Shown here piece by piece: positions 1 to 8,290 of a DNA stretch of 64,000 nucleotides. The position numbers and the translations under genes were made by a program. Within the stretch, counting starts at the first letter, position 1. Every line of letters starts with the position of its first letter. The notes beneath the pieces were generated by a model, which did no database searches, was not told the origin of the DNA, and worked only from the letters and a program-made list of their open reading frames with translations. This DNA is from JAAELZ01 sp965237485 (GTDB lineage Bacteria; Pseudomonadota; Gammaproteobacteria; Arenicellales; Poriferihabitantaceae): positions 310,001-374,000 of the forward strand of contig CBDEFQ010000006.1 in assembly GCA_965237485.1 (NCBI GenBank). Reading direction: 5' to 3'.

Positions 1-734
1 TTCTTTTGGTGTCTATCTGGCAAGGCAAACACATTTAACCCTTCAGGCACATTGTTTTCTAGCCACTGCGCCAAGTGAGCATGCTTTTCCTGGTACTGGC
101 TCACAAGGACTTTTAGATTAACCTGAGCAGCTGCCATATTGGGTGCATTCCAAACACTACGCAGCTCACCACCAATGCGCTGCTTGATCTTGTGATTGGG
201 GGCATGATGCATTGCATTCTGCGCCAGATGAAACTGGCAACGCTGCCAAGGTATACCTGGGAACACTGCCTTTCTAGCGGCTTTTAAGCCACTGTGATCA
301 TCACTGACAATAAACTCAATACCATGTATGCCCCGGTCAACCAAGCCTTTGAGGAACGCTCGCCAGTTAACCTCGGCTTCATTAAGCGCCATTGCCGTTC
401 CTAATACGCAACGCCGTCCACAAGGCAATACACCCACCGCACTCAACACCGCCATATCAATCACTTGGTGGCCCTCACCCACCTTTTCATAACGCGCATC
501 AAGGATTAGGTAAGAGACTTTACCCAACGGACGGTCACGCCAGACTTTTAACGCCTCATCCATGCTCTGGTTAGCCCGTGAGACCGGTGTAGAGGAGATG
601 CTTTCAATACCCATGCTCTGCATGACTTTTTCGACTCGGCGCGTGCTAACGCCCGTCACGTACATTTCAGCAACGGTCAGCATCATCGCACGTTGGCTGC
701 GTAAGCCGCGTTCTAGCGATTGAGGGTAAAAAGG
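1..734 (-). pseudogene. IS256-family transposase, 3' portion of split copy 1
   Basis: This is the distal part of a mutator-type (IS256 family) DDE transposase, which cuts and pastes its own element. The reading frame runs off the window start, so the true 3' end is not visible. It matches the other IS256 copies in the window almost base for base, including the LILDARYEK and FIVSDDHSGLK segments that carry the two catalytic Asp residues. The gene stops abruptly at 734, where the terminal repeat of an IS66-type element begins. Its 5' portion resumes at 3990 after the same 8 bases (TAAAAAGG). The gene is therefore split and non-functional. What is seen is the sequence identity and the split; the family assignment rests on known IS256 motifs. 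Confidence 0.9.
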
Positions 735-1063
735 GTAACTTCTCAATAACCCGTGGCAAAGCTGGCGCGTTCCATAATGATATCTGGCAGAGGATCAATA
801 TGTTGCTCACCGATACCAAGCCGATGGGTCAGGTAGTGCCAGAACGATATATCCAGTTTTCGGCAGGTCTTTTTCAAACTGGCAAACGTGTCCCGACACT
901 GCTGGCCAGCATCGCTGCGGGTGGAGCCACTCACTTTTCGTTTTTTCACGTAATCGCGAATGTCTGTTTCACTGCCATTGGTGTGTAACGGAATATCTGG
1001 TCGATCTAGCACCAACAGTCATTCTGCTTGATTCGCATGGATTCGTTTGAGCGTCTGATTTAA

Positions 1064-1226
1064 CCTAGATAAATCAGTTAAAACACGAAAGTCCATGCAA
1101 GCTCTTGATGCACCTAGCAAAATCAAAAAAAACCTTATCACCAATAAGGTGACCGCGACTTTTTTGATTTCACTATGCACTTCAATTGCTTACATGTCTT
1201 TTCCGCGTTTAACTGATTTATCTAGG
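1064..1226. repeat. 163-bp MITE, copy 1 (in IS66 tnpC)
   Basis: This is a short non-coding element with terminal inverted repeats starting CCTAGATAAATCAGTTAAA and a 5-bp target duplication TTTAA (1059-1063 and 1227-1231). It contains a central AT-rich dyad (ACCTTAT...AATAAGGT). The CCTAGAT end and 5-bp AT-rich duplication resemble IS1380-family elements such as ISEcp1, so a non-autonomous IS1380 derivative is a reasonable guess. Two further copies of the same length lie at 17986 and 45774. No transposase of that type is in the window. Confidence 0.92.
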
Positions 1227-2384
1227 TTTAATGTTTGGTAGCATGTCTGTTGAGTGAAGATTTCATCGAAACGCTGCTCAAGTATTTTACGTTGGTTCTC
1301 GCAAGGCTGGGTTTTATACTCTTTAACGCCCGATAAAAGCACCAGACTTGGTCGCGTATTTTAGCAATGCCCTGCCGGTGTCCCTCGTTCAGCGGTATCA
1401 ACTTATGGATTAAGTGCTCGGTGTGTATCCAACACAAGGCATGAGCCAAAATGTTAAATTGCCCTGCATCATCACTGACGACAGCGATGTCATCACACAG
1501 ACCATGATGCAAAATACTACCAAGTAATGCCCCTTCGGTGGTGATACGTCGGTGACGTGCCTTAATGATCAACAGGCTATCGAGCATTTCAAGCCAGTCA
1601 TCCTCGTTGGCAATACGGCGTTCCCGGTGCTCAGTTACAGCGGCTAAGGCTTGCTTTGGCAATCCATGTTGTTGCCTATAATTCAACGCACTTTGACTCA
1701 AACGATAATCCGTATTGCCAGCCCTTAATAGCGGTAGGAAGTTAATTCGACTTTTTGATTGAGTACTTTTAAACCACGCAAACAAGTCATTACCAATGTG
1801 CGTTACATAGCCATTTTTGCCCTGATGGCGAGCACCACTATCGTCCACGGTCACGTAAGACGATGCGCTCAGAGCAACGCTTAGTAACGCCTCTTTCTCA
1901 GCATGAAAGGGCTCTTTAGCACTGATCAGTATTGGGTTAATTTGTCCCGAAGAAATATCAATTCCCCACTCTCGCAACTGTTCCAACAAGAGTGGTTGCG
2001 TGGTTTGACAATGATGATATTGATAGAGAATATAACTGACCAGACGAGGCCCATAATGTCGCCCTGCCACGGATGTCGGTAACTGGCCTTTGAGCTTTTT
2101 ATTGTCTGGCGTTACCCAATGCGCTAAACGATAGCGGGTGGTATGAACCTTGATAAGCAAATCTTGCACTACAAAATCCCGATAGCCTTTAAAGCGAGAA
2201 CCTTCGGGCACGGACTTCGCTGGTTCAATAACCAGATTTAGGTCAATTGACAGCCTTGGTGTTTTCTTTGCCTTGTTCGACCCAGCTCGCTGCTTAGGTT
2301 TGTCGCTAGAAGATGAACGTTTTGGCTCTGTTTTCTTATCCATATTACCACCCTTAAAAGTAGGCTGCCTCTTCTGCCCCTTAA

Positions 2385-3560
2385 GGGCTTGTCGGATAAT
2401 TAATAGAATACGTGAGATAATATGGGCTGATTCTAGTCAGCCTGCAATTTTGAGCAAACGTCATCAAAGCCAACTGTTCCTAACCTTAGATTCTCTGGTT
2501 AGCTCTGAACATCCCTACCGTAAACTCGATGAGCTATTATGTTTTGGTGCATTGAGTAAACCCTTCTCTAAAATATATGCCACCCGTGGCCCTAAAGGCC
2601 GAGGTGTTGAGTTCGGCTTACGTGCCTTGGTGCTTCAGTTCATGGAAGATTTAAGTGATAGAGAAATGGAGCGATACTTATCAGAGAATCTGGCCGCTAA
2701 GTGGTTTTGTGATTCAGGACTGGAACAGAGCACTCCTGATCATAGTTACTTTGGTGATTTTCGCTCACGCATTGGAACCAGGGGTATGATGAATTTATTT
2801 GACCGTGTTCGGAGCGGGTTAGTTTCAATGGGCTTAGTACGAGAAGTATTCACATTTGTCGATGCCAGCCAGTTGGTCAGTAAGCTAACCACTTGGGATG
2901 ATAGAGATAAGGCGATAAAGATGGGATTAGAGGAGTTCAACAATAAGACAGTTGATAAAGTTGCGGCGGACAAGCAAGCACGGTTTGGGTGCAAGGGAAA
3001 TAGCAAATATTGGTATGGTTACAAAGAGCATGCATCAGTGGATATGCAAAGTGGCTTGATCAATAAAATAGCGACCACCTCGGCTGAGGTAACGGATGCA
3101 AGCGGCTTAAAGCATGTTTGCCCTAAGTCGGGTGCTGTTTATGCGGACAAGGGTTATTGCGTGAGCCCGGCCAAAACCACGCTCAGGCGCAACGGTTGCC
3201 ATGATGCAACAATCAAGAAGAACAATATGCATGGCAAGAATAGAGACAAAGACCGTTGGATTAGCAAAATTCGTTCACCATATGAGCGAGTGTTTGCTCA
3301 TCGCAATAAGCGAGTTCGTTATAAAGGGTTGGCTAAAGTCCAGTTCCAAGTTGGAATCAGGGGCTTATGTTTTAACCTTAAGCGATTAATGGCATTGGGA
3401 GTTGAACGAGTTGAATTGGTGCCGGCCTAGGGATAGATCCGTCTATTGGTGGCAAAATGGCTGCTAATAGACGGTTTATTGCACAAAAAACGCGTTGCTG
3501 AGCAAACTAAAAGCGACTTCGGCGAAAACCCTGTTTGAAATTGTATTAACCGACGAGCCC
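2385..3560 (+). mobile_element. IS5-like element, copy A (1176 bp)
   Basis: It is flanked by a 5-bp direct repeat CTTAA (2380-2384 and 3561-3565). The ends are imperfect inverted repeats, GGGCTTGTCGGATAATTAAT on the left and the mirror of GGGCTCGTCGGTTAATAC on the right. It is identical in length to copies B (32984) and C (49327). It carries one transposase gene and sits within the IS66 tnpC gene. Confidence 0.95.
2450..3430 (+). CDS. IS5-like family transposase (copy A)
   Basis: A 326-aa DDE transposase for the 1176-bp element. The start is a TTG (MSKRHQSQLFLTLDSL) shared by all copies; in this copy an open frame extends further upstream into IS66 DNA only by chance. The N-terminal part (about residues 1-80) looks like the DUF772 region of IS5/IS1182 transposases. 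TFVDASQL and VYADKGY carry the likely two Asp residues, and RSPYERVFAHRNKR the Glu and basic residues near the C-terminus. It differs from copies B and C at only one or two residues (TTSAEV here, ATSAEV in the others). It appears intact and may be active. Confidence 0.9.
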   Translation: MSKRHQSQLFLTLDSLVSSEHPYRKLDELLCFGALSKPFSKIYATRGPKGRGVEFGLRALVLQFMEDLSDREMERYLSENLAAKWFCDSGLEQSTPDHSYFGDFRSRIGTRGMMNLFDRVRSGLVSMGLVREVFTFVDASQLVSKLTTWDDRDKAIKMGLEEFNNKTVDKVAADKQARFGCKGNSKYWYGYKEHASVDMQSGLINKIATTSAEVTDASGLKHVCPKSGAVYADKGYCVSPAKTTLRRNGCHDATIKKNNMHGKNRDKDRWISKIRSPYERVFAHRNKRVRYKGLAKVQFQVGIRGLCFNLKRLMALGVERVELVPA

Positions 3561-3989
3561 CTTAAGGATATTGATTTCATCTTTAAGCAATGCTATTTCT
3601 TCGTCCTGTTGTTGAACTCGCACCAACAGCTGCTCCACTAGCACCCGCAACATTTTTACTGCGGGGGTTTGTTCTTGTTCAGGAATGTCGGGAATAGAGG
3701 GTAGCTTACTCAAGGTCTTAAACGTCCGTTAACTGGATAGACCTTAGTGTACCATCGGTTTTGAAAGTCCAATTTTGCCTTCTCAACTGCGCCACAACGA
3801 ACGTTAAGAAGACACCCCTGAACGTTCCTTAAGCGATCTTTGTTATTAGCGTAAAGGTGCCTACAACCACCCTGGAACTCAACCTAAATCGAGTCACTCG
3901 ACCACGTTGAATTACCTTCCTTTTAGCGTAAAACCCGGTCAAGAAATATTTTGTTTTATTTTACCTGCCACGGGTTATTGAGAAGTTAC

Positions 3990-4348
3990 TAAAAAGGTTC
4001 ATCAACGTGTTTAGCGGTCTTTGGGATACGCAGATTGAGCGTACCGGCTTGCGTATCGATACGCTTATCTTGGTAGCCATTGGCAAACCCTGGCCGGTCT
4101 TGACTATGCTCATAGTGTGATGCGCCTGGAAACGGCTCTCTTTCAATCTTCATCGCCTCATTGAGCAGTGCGGTGAGCACGGGGCGCATGGCATCGGGGC
4201 CTTCTGAGATGTGTGTTCCACTACTACGTCAAATACGTTATTGTTTGATTGGGTCATTTGGGTGTCTCCAGTATTTTAATTGCTTAAAACAGGGAACGCA
4301 CAAATGGCTCAACTTACAAGACACCAAGATAGAAAATTTGAATAAATC
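3990..4348 (-). pseudogene. IS256-family transposase, 5' portion of split copy 1
   Basis: This is the 5' end of the transposase whose remainder lies at 1-734. It begins MRPVLTALLNEAMKIEREPF at 4189 and ends at DEPF where the IS66-type element is inserted. A leader ATG with a good ribosome-binding site (GGAG, at 4257) lies upstream but is out of frame with the body of the gene. Similarity to the intact-ended copy at 61324 stops at 4348, so the outer terminal repeat of this copy has been lost and replaced by a palindrome plus an IS5-like fragment. Confidence 0.88.
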
Positions 4349-4349
4349 G

Positions 4350-4378
4350 GAGTTAAAGGGGTCAGACCCCTTTAACTC
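4350..4378. repeat. Perfect palindrome with 14-bp arms (GGGGTC hairpin)
   Basis: Arms GAGTTAAAGGGGTC and GACCCCTTTAACTC are separated by a single A. It sits exactly at the junction of truncated IS256 copy 1 and a truncated IS5-like fragment (sharing three bases with the latter). Hairpins of this GGGGTC/GACCCC type recur in proteobacterial genomes as REP-like repeats, but no partner transposase is present here. Confidence 0.75.
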
Positions 4379-4524
4379 ATCGAGTTTACGGTAGGGATGT
4401 TCAGAGCTAACCAGAGAATCTAAGGTTAGGAACAGTTGGCTTTGATGACGTTTGCTCAAAATTGCAGGCTGACTAGAATCAGCCCATATTATCTCACGTA
4501 TTCTATTAATTATCCGACAAGCCC
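4376..4524 (-). mobile_element. Truncated IS5-like element (left end only)
   Basis: These 149 bases match the left end of the 1176-bp IS5-like element in reverse orientation, from the terminal GGGCTTGTCGG through the first codons of the transposase (to RKLDE). The rest is missing. The outer end abuts the beheaded desaturase; ATAAT at 4525-4529 is a possible half of the original target duplication. Confidence 0.9.
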
Positions 4525-4973
4525 ATAATACATTCGTATCTGCTACAGACAAAGCTACGGTGCAACGAGAGGCGCAGCTAATGTTGGGGATATATGTTCT
4601 TTTGGGTTGCTTGTCATGGTATTACCAGAACAATACATTGTTGTTTGTGTGGATATTGCCTTTGTTAATAGGCCAGCCGTTTTTGCGCTTATTTTTATTG
4701 GCAGAACATGAGGGGTGCGCGAACTCGAACAATATGTTTGAAAATACCCGCACGACACTAAGTAATTTTGCCGTGCGCTTTATCACTTGGAATATGCCTT
4801 ACCATACAGAGCATCATGTTTTTCCTGCGGCACCGTTTCACCAATTACCTAAGTTACATGAGTTTACTAAACTGCATTTGCAAGTCGTCGCACCCGGTTA
4901 TGGCAGGTATCACTTAGCTTGGATAAAGGCCCGACTTTTAGGTAAGGCCTCGGGGGAGTCTGAAAATAGCTGA
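4525..4973 (+). pseudogene. Fatty acid desaturase, C-terminal fragment
   Basis: About 149 codons are open from the IS border at 4525; the first usable start would be GTG at 4560. The fragment has a membrane-spanning stretch, then AEHEGC and the strongly conserved WNMPYHTEHHVFP box, which supplies iron-binding histidines in membrane fatty-acid desaturases (PF00487). A complete enzyme has about 300 aa with further His boxes near the N-terminus, which are absent here. The N-terminal half was removed by the IS5-like fragment, so the product is almost certainly inactive. The partner half is not in this window. Confidence 0.8.
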
Positions 4974-4978
4974 TTAAT

Positions 4979-5120
4979 AGAGACTGCAGCATAACTACTG
5001 CGCTCGATAATACGGCGTTAAAAAGTGGCTCAAAATGCTCATTTACTAAGCATAAACTGCGCTTTTTCACCCCTTCTTGCCTTGTCTTATCTTTGCTCGT
5101 GACGTTATGCTGCAGTCTCT
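4979..5120. repeat. 142-bp inverted-repeat element between convergent genes
   Basis: A 17-bp perfect inverted repeat (AGAGACTGCAGCATAAC and its mirror) bounds about 108 bases. The element fills the gap between the desaturase fragment (stop at 4973) and the oppositely oriented DMT permease (stop at 5120). It could act as a bidirectional terminator and has the form of a MITE. No obvious target duplication is seen beyond TAATAG-like flanks. Confidence 0.8.
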
Positions 5121-6109
5121 TAATAGTAATCAGGTTGCTTGCGATGCAAACGTGGGCGTTGTCGACGAGGTTTACGCCTAACGCCCACCCTTTGCTCGCG
5201 CCAGGCAATGATAATCCCGGAAAGGATGATGATAGAGATACCAAGATAGGCGGTGGTGGACGGCTGTTCGTTAAAGAAAATGATGCCGCCTACAGTCACT
5301 AGGGGTAAATAAATATATTCTAGCGGGGCCAACAAGCTAGCGGGTGCGTTTTGATAAGCGATGGCCAAGAAAAAATGCATCAATATACTGCTCACGCCAA
5401 TGCCAACAAGCACGAGCAGCACCAGCGGCTCGGGTGCTAATGGTGGGTGGGTTATAAAATTGCTGACTTCAGAGTCAAGCGGTTGGTAGGCAAACCATAT
5501 TAAACCAATTAAGCCGATAACGGCAAATAATACGCTCAGCCAAAAGGACAAGGCCAAAGGATTTTCGTCTTGGCAATATTTACGTGTGTAGGTATTGGTT
5601 AGGGCGTAAGAAAAGCCACAGCCCAGTGGCCAAAATATTTTAGGGTCAAACTGCGTGGAACCTGGTTGTAATACTAACAGTACTCCTGCAAAACCAATAA
5701 GCGCGCTTAGAATACGCCATATACCCACTCGTTCCTTTAGTATAAAGCGTCCAAAAAATACGGTAAATAAGGGGCTACTAAACAAGCCCGCGGCTACGAT
5801 CGCAATGGGCAATAAACCGATGGCTATGAAGTAGGTTAAAAACGACACAGCCATTAGCAAACTACGAATAAAAACTACGAAGCCGTTCCTGGTCTTTAGG
5901 GAGTGGTCTTTGTTGGCAATAAGCACCACCGCCGCCAATACCGAAGCGCCAATCACCGAACGCATCAGCTGCACCTGCCAAATAGAAACTTGATCGCTAA
6001 GCCACTTGGTCGCTAGATCACTACCGCTAGCGATTGAGATACCTGCCATCACCGCGCACATCGCAAATAATGCTCTATCTACTCTGGTTCCGGAGGTTTC
6101 ATTGGCCAT
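5120..6109 (-). CDS. DMT-family permease (EamA domains)
   Basis: A 329-aa inner-membrane transporter of the drug/metabolite superfamily. Two EamA halves of about five hydrophobic helices each can be read: the first begins at about residue 15 (FAMCAVMAGISIASGSDLATKWL) and includes PIAIVAAGLFSSPLFTVFFG, the second begins near residue 155 (FWPLGCGFSYALTNTYTRKY). The C-terminus is basic (REQRVGVRRKPRRQR). Substrate cannot be told from sequence; members export amino acids, nucleotides or other metabolites. It starts at ATG 6109 and stands alone, divergent from the small membrane-protein gene. Length and helices are normal, so it is probably functional. Confidence 0.85.
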   Translation of the reverse strand: MANETSGTRVDRALFAMCAVMAGISIASGSDLATKWLSDQVSIWQVQLMRSVIGASVLAAVVLIANKDHSLKTRNGFVVFIRSLLMAVSFLTYFIAIGLLPIAIVAAGLFSSPLFTVFFGRFILKERVGIWRILSALIGFAGVLLVLQPGSTQFDPKIFWPLGCGFSYALTNTYTRKYCQDENPLALSFWLSVLFAVIGLIGLIWFAYQPLDSEVSNFITHPPLAPEPLVLLVLVGIGVSSILMHFFLAIAYQNAPASLLAPLEYIYLPLVTVGGIIFFNEQPSTTAYLGISIIILSGIIIAWREQRVGVRRKPRRQRPRLHRKQPDYY

Positions 6110-6402
6110 GACGCTACTCGTGTTAATAGCAACTATTCGGGTGTATCACAGCTTTGAAGCTCGAGCGAATAAAAATAGTTCGGTGAACGGTGTTTGTCGT
6201 TTATTTATACTAATTTGGCCACCAATTCCTAATTAGCGACCGTTTGATATTGTACGTCTAAGTGGTGGTATTCTAGATTTGTCGAAGCAGTGCAGCTAAG
6301 GATGTTCTAAAATGCTGGTTCTAGAATAATCTGTGTACATTTGTTATGGCCTCACAGCAAGATAATACAGCCCGGCGAGATTTCTTCTTTCAGTTAACCG
6401 GC

Positions 6403-7776
6403 AGTCTATTCCAATACAGGAATGATACCGAGAAGTTGATTGTCATTTCTGTTCAAAGATGTTTTTAAAGAGTTTAGTTTTTTCCTCATTGAGTTGTTTT
6501 GCTACCTCATTATCAGTCATCTGATAAACGATATCGTCAAGCATTGTAAACGAGATGTGAGTTTTAAGATATGACTGTGCATTGGTCAACGATTTGAGTT
6601 TTTCATAAGGCGTCATCATGTTTCGATATGGATAGGTTTTGACTTGTTTTCCTTTGTTGTTAGTGCTGATCTGTGGGAAGAAACAAGGTCGGTGATAATT
6701 CAAATAAGGGTTAAGAAAGTCGGTGGCAAATTGATTAATCTCAGGCGCATATTTTTGCGGGATATGCATGAAGCCAAGATGCTTGCGCACGATGGCCCCA
6801 TTGTTGCACTCAACTAAGGCATTGTCGTTACGGTGTCTAGCCCTGGATTTGGTCAACTCGATTAATAGCTTATTCAACAATCGCACCACCGATTGGTTAA
6901 TGTATTCACTGCCATTATCGGCATGAAAGCCTTTAATCACAAAGGGGAATTGCTCTAGCATTTGAGTGAGAATAGGCATCAAGAATGGCTCTGATATTTT
7001 CTGTGTAGAAGACACGACTTCAAACGGGGTGATCTCATCAACGGCGTTGATATGATAGACCCCTTTAACCTTGTCCTTATCGCCCTGATGCACTGTATCT
7101 ACACGGCTATAGCCAGGTTGACCTTCTGGCTGTGGCTTACGTCTTTGGCCGATAGAAGAAGGCTTGGAATGTGTCTTTTCAAAGTGACGGCGATTGTTCT
7201 GGTAGGGTTTAGATCGGCGTAGATTGTATAGATGAGAAACCGAGATACGTGCCAGGTTGGCATACTCAGTTTGCTCATAGACAACTAAGGCGCGCTCACA
7301 GAGTTTCTTAGTGGCATGGCCTGATAACGTACCGTGGAGTTCATCCATATCTGCTAGAAGCTTAATGTCTTGATTGCTATAGCGTCTAGCAAAGCCCCTT
7401 GTGGCACGATGTCGCCACTGGATTCTACCGTGCTTGAGATAGCTGGCAGCCAGGCGTTTCACTTGCACATAAGAGTAACCGCTGATGCGTGTGATATAAC
7501 GCAGCACAAGACTCTTATCGGCTCGACCCAGTTTGCTGTATTTGAAACGCATTAAGGTGCGTTTGATGAAATCATAGCGATTGCGTTTACCGTCGATTGC
7601 CAGATCGATTTCATCAGTGCCTTGTAGCAACAAGCGTGCCTTATCAAGGGTATCTATATGGTGGTCATTCATAATGGTATTCATTCACCATCATGAACAG
7701 AAATTAGATTAGTTCGGTATCATTTCCGATTAGAATCAGTCCCTTCGCTCAGTATCATTTCATGTTGGACAAGACT
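6403..7776 (-). mobile_element. D35E-integrase IS, copy 1 (1374 bp)
   Basis: Imperfect terminal repeats start AGTCTATTCCAATACAGG (left) and, on the other strand, AGTCTTGTCCAACATG (right), continuing to a shared ATGATACYGAGA. A 5-bp direct repeat CCGGC flanks it (6398-6402 and 7777-7781). One transposase gene is present. A second copy lies at 49019. I could not assign the IS family with certainty; the integrase-type catalytic domain suggests the IS3/IS481 end of the spectrum. Confidence 0.88.
6443..7684 (-). CDS. Integrase-type (rve) transposase, copy 1
   Basis: A 413-aa transposase. Residues about 1-150 contain helix-turn-helix-like segments (YITRISGYSYVQVKRLAASY; LARISVSHLYNLRR). The catalytic core follows: D in SRVDTVHQGD, D in KGFHADNGSEYIN, and E in NALVECNNG, with exactly 35 residues between the last Asp and Glu (D35E). 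Start MNTIMNDHHID; a second in-frame Met follows. No stop or shift is visible, so it may be active. It differs from the broken copy at 49111 by only a handful of residues. Confidence 0.88.
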   Translation of the reverse strand: MNTIMNDHHIDTLDKARLLLQGTDEIDLAIDGKRNRYDFIKRTLMRFKYSKLGRADKSLVLRYITRISGYSYVQVKRLAASYLKHGRIQWRHRATRGFARRYSNQDIKLLADMDELHGTLSGHATKKLCERALVVYEQTEYANLARISVSHLYNLRRSKPYQNNRRHFEKTHSKPSSIGQRRKPQPEGQPGYSRVDTVHQGDKDKVKGVYHINAVDEITPFEVVSSTQKISEPFLMPILTQMLEQFPFVIKGFHADNGSEYINQSVVRLLNKLLIELTKSRARHRNDNALVECNNGAIVRKHLGFMHIPQKYAPEINQFATDFLNPYLNYHRPCFFPQISTNNKGKQVKTYPYRNMMTPYEKLKSLTNAQSYLKTHISFTMLDDIVYQMTDNEVAKQLNEEKTKLFKNIFEQK

Positions 7777-7977
7777 CCGGCTGGCTTTTGTTCACTATCT
7801 GCGCCATTATGTATATGGAAGCCAGTTATAGAAACTGGGATTTAATGAGCTTTCTCGGTAGTACCTTGTTCTTCCTCGCCTGCATCATATTTATGATGCC
7901 ATTTATTCGCGCAATTTGCAGAAGCGAAGTTCCCAAGGCTAATGACAATAATGCATAGCAACTAATGAGGGCAAAGC

Positions 7978-8262
7978 ATGTTTAAAAAAATCTTTGGCAG
8001 TTTGTTTCCCGGTGGCAGTGACAAAGCGCCAACGCAACACGAATCATATGACTACAGCGGTTACATCATCACTCCATGCCCCGTATCGGCAGAGGGCGGT
8101 TACCGGGTGGAAGCTAAAATCGAAAAGGAAATTGATGGCGAAATGCAGTCCCACCACTTTATTCGCTCAGACGTGGCTGGCAGCGAAAAAGCGACCATAG
8201 AATTAATCATCAATAAAGTTAAGATGTGTATTGATCAGCGGGGTGATCAAATATTTGATTAG
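7978..8262 (+). CDS. HlyU-family protein
   Basis: A 94-aa protein matching the HlyU family (PF10115; small winged or ferredoxin-like proteins once described as haemolysin activators). It opens MFKKIFGSLFPGG, then the family pattern YSGYIITPCPVSAEGGYRV, EKEIDGEMQSHHFIRSD and a C-terminal helix ending CIDQRGDQIFD. Length is typical. It is convergent with uvrA (28-bp gap), an arrangement often seen in gammaproteobacteria. Its regulatory target is unknown here. Confidence 0.82.
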   Translation: MFKKIFGSLFPGGSDKAPTQHESYDYSGYIITPCPVSAEGGYRVEAKIEKEIDGEMQSHHFIRSDVAGSEKATIELIINKVKMCIDQRGDQIFD

Positions 8263-8290
8263 CGATAGCTGTTGAACTGAACGATTAGGA

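Larger units (their letters stand above)
743..3713 (-). pseudogene. tnpC: IS66 transposase TnpC, quadruply broken
   Basis: Reading starts at a TTG at 3713 (MSKLPSIPDIPEQ), passes through a leucine-zipper-like stretch (LRVLVEQLLVRVQQQDEEIA), and is interrupted by an IS5-like element after NILK. It resumes at GQKRQPTFKGG and continues through 1228. The catalytic segments TVDDSGARHQGK and VVSDDAGQFNI are present, and NGSETDIRDYVKKRK after the MITE carries the expected Glu. Four lesions are visible: the IS5-like insertion, a one-base loss in an A-run near the RAL/KEYK junction (about 1320), the MITE insertion (1064-1226), and a TGA that probably replaced a Trp codon just after the MITE (AE*LLVLDRP). 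Restored, the protein would be about 540 aa, normal for IS66 TnpC. It is dead. Confidence 0.88.
735..3989 (-). mobile_element. IS66-family element (tnpC-only type), itself interrupted twice
   Basis: The element has perfect 24-bp terminal inverted repeats, starting GTAACTTCTCAATAACCCGT at 735-758 and mirrored at 3966-3989. It is flanked by an 8-bp direct repeat TAAAAAGG (727-734 and 3990-3997). IS66 elements typically begin GTAA and make 8-bp duplications, so the ends and the internal tnpC agree. There are no tnpA or tnpB genes; bases 3714-3989 upstream of tnpC hold no gene. This resembles the ISBst12-like branch, which has tnpC alone. The element sits inside IS256 copy 1 and contains an IS5-like element (2385-3560) and a 163-bp MITE (1064-1226). 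Without these and their duplications it would be about 1.9 kb. Confidence 0.9.
6346..7958 (+). pseudogene. Small membrane protein gene split by an IS
   Basis: Joining 6346-6402 to 7782-7958, after removing the IS and one copy of its CCGGC duplication, restores a continuous 77-codon frame: MASQQDNTARRDFFFQLTG then WLLFTICAIMYMEASYRNWD and onward to a TAG at 7956. It predicts two membrane helices separated by a short loop, somewhat like YrhK-type proteins, but I do not claim the family. It lies just upstream of the hlyU-like gene in the same direction. Function unknown; currently disrupted. Confidence 0.75.
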
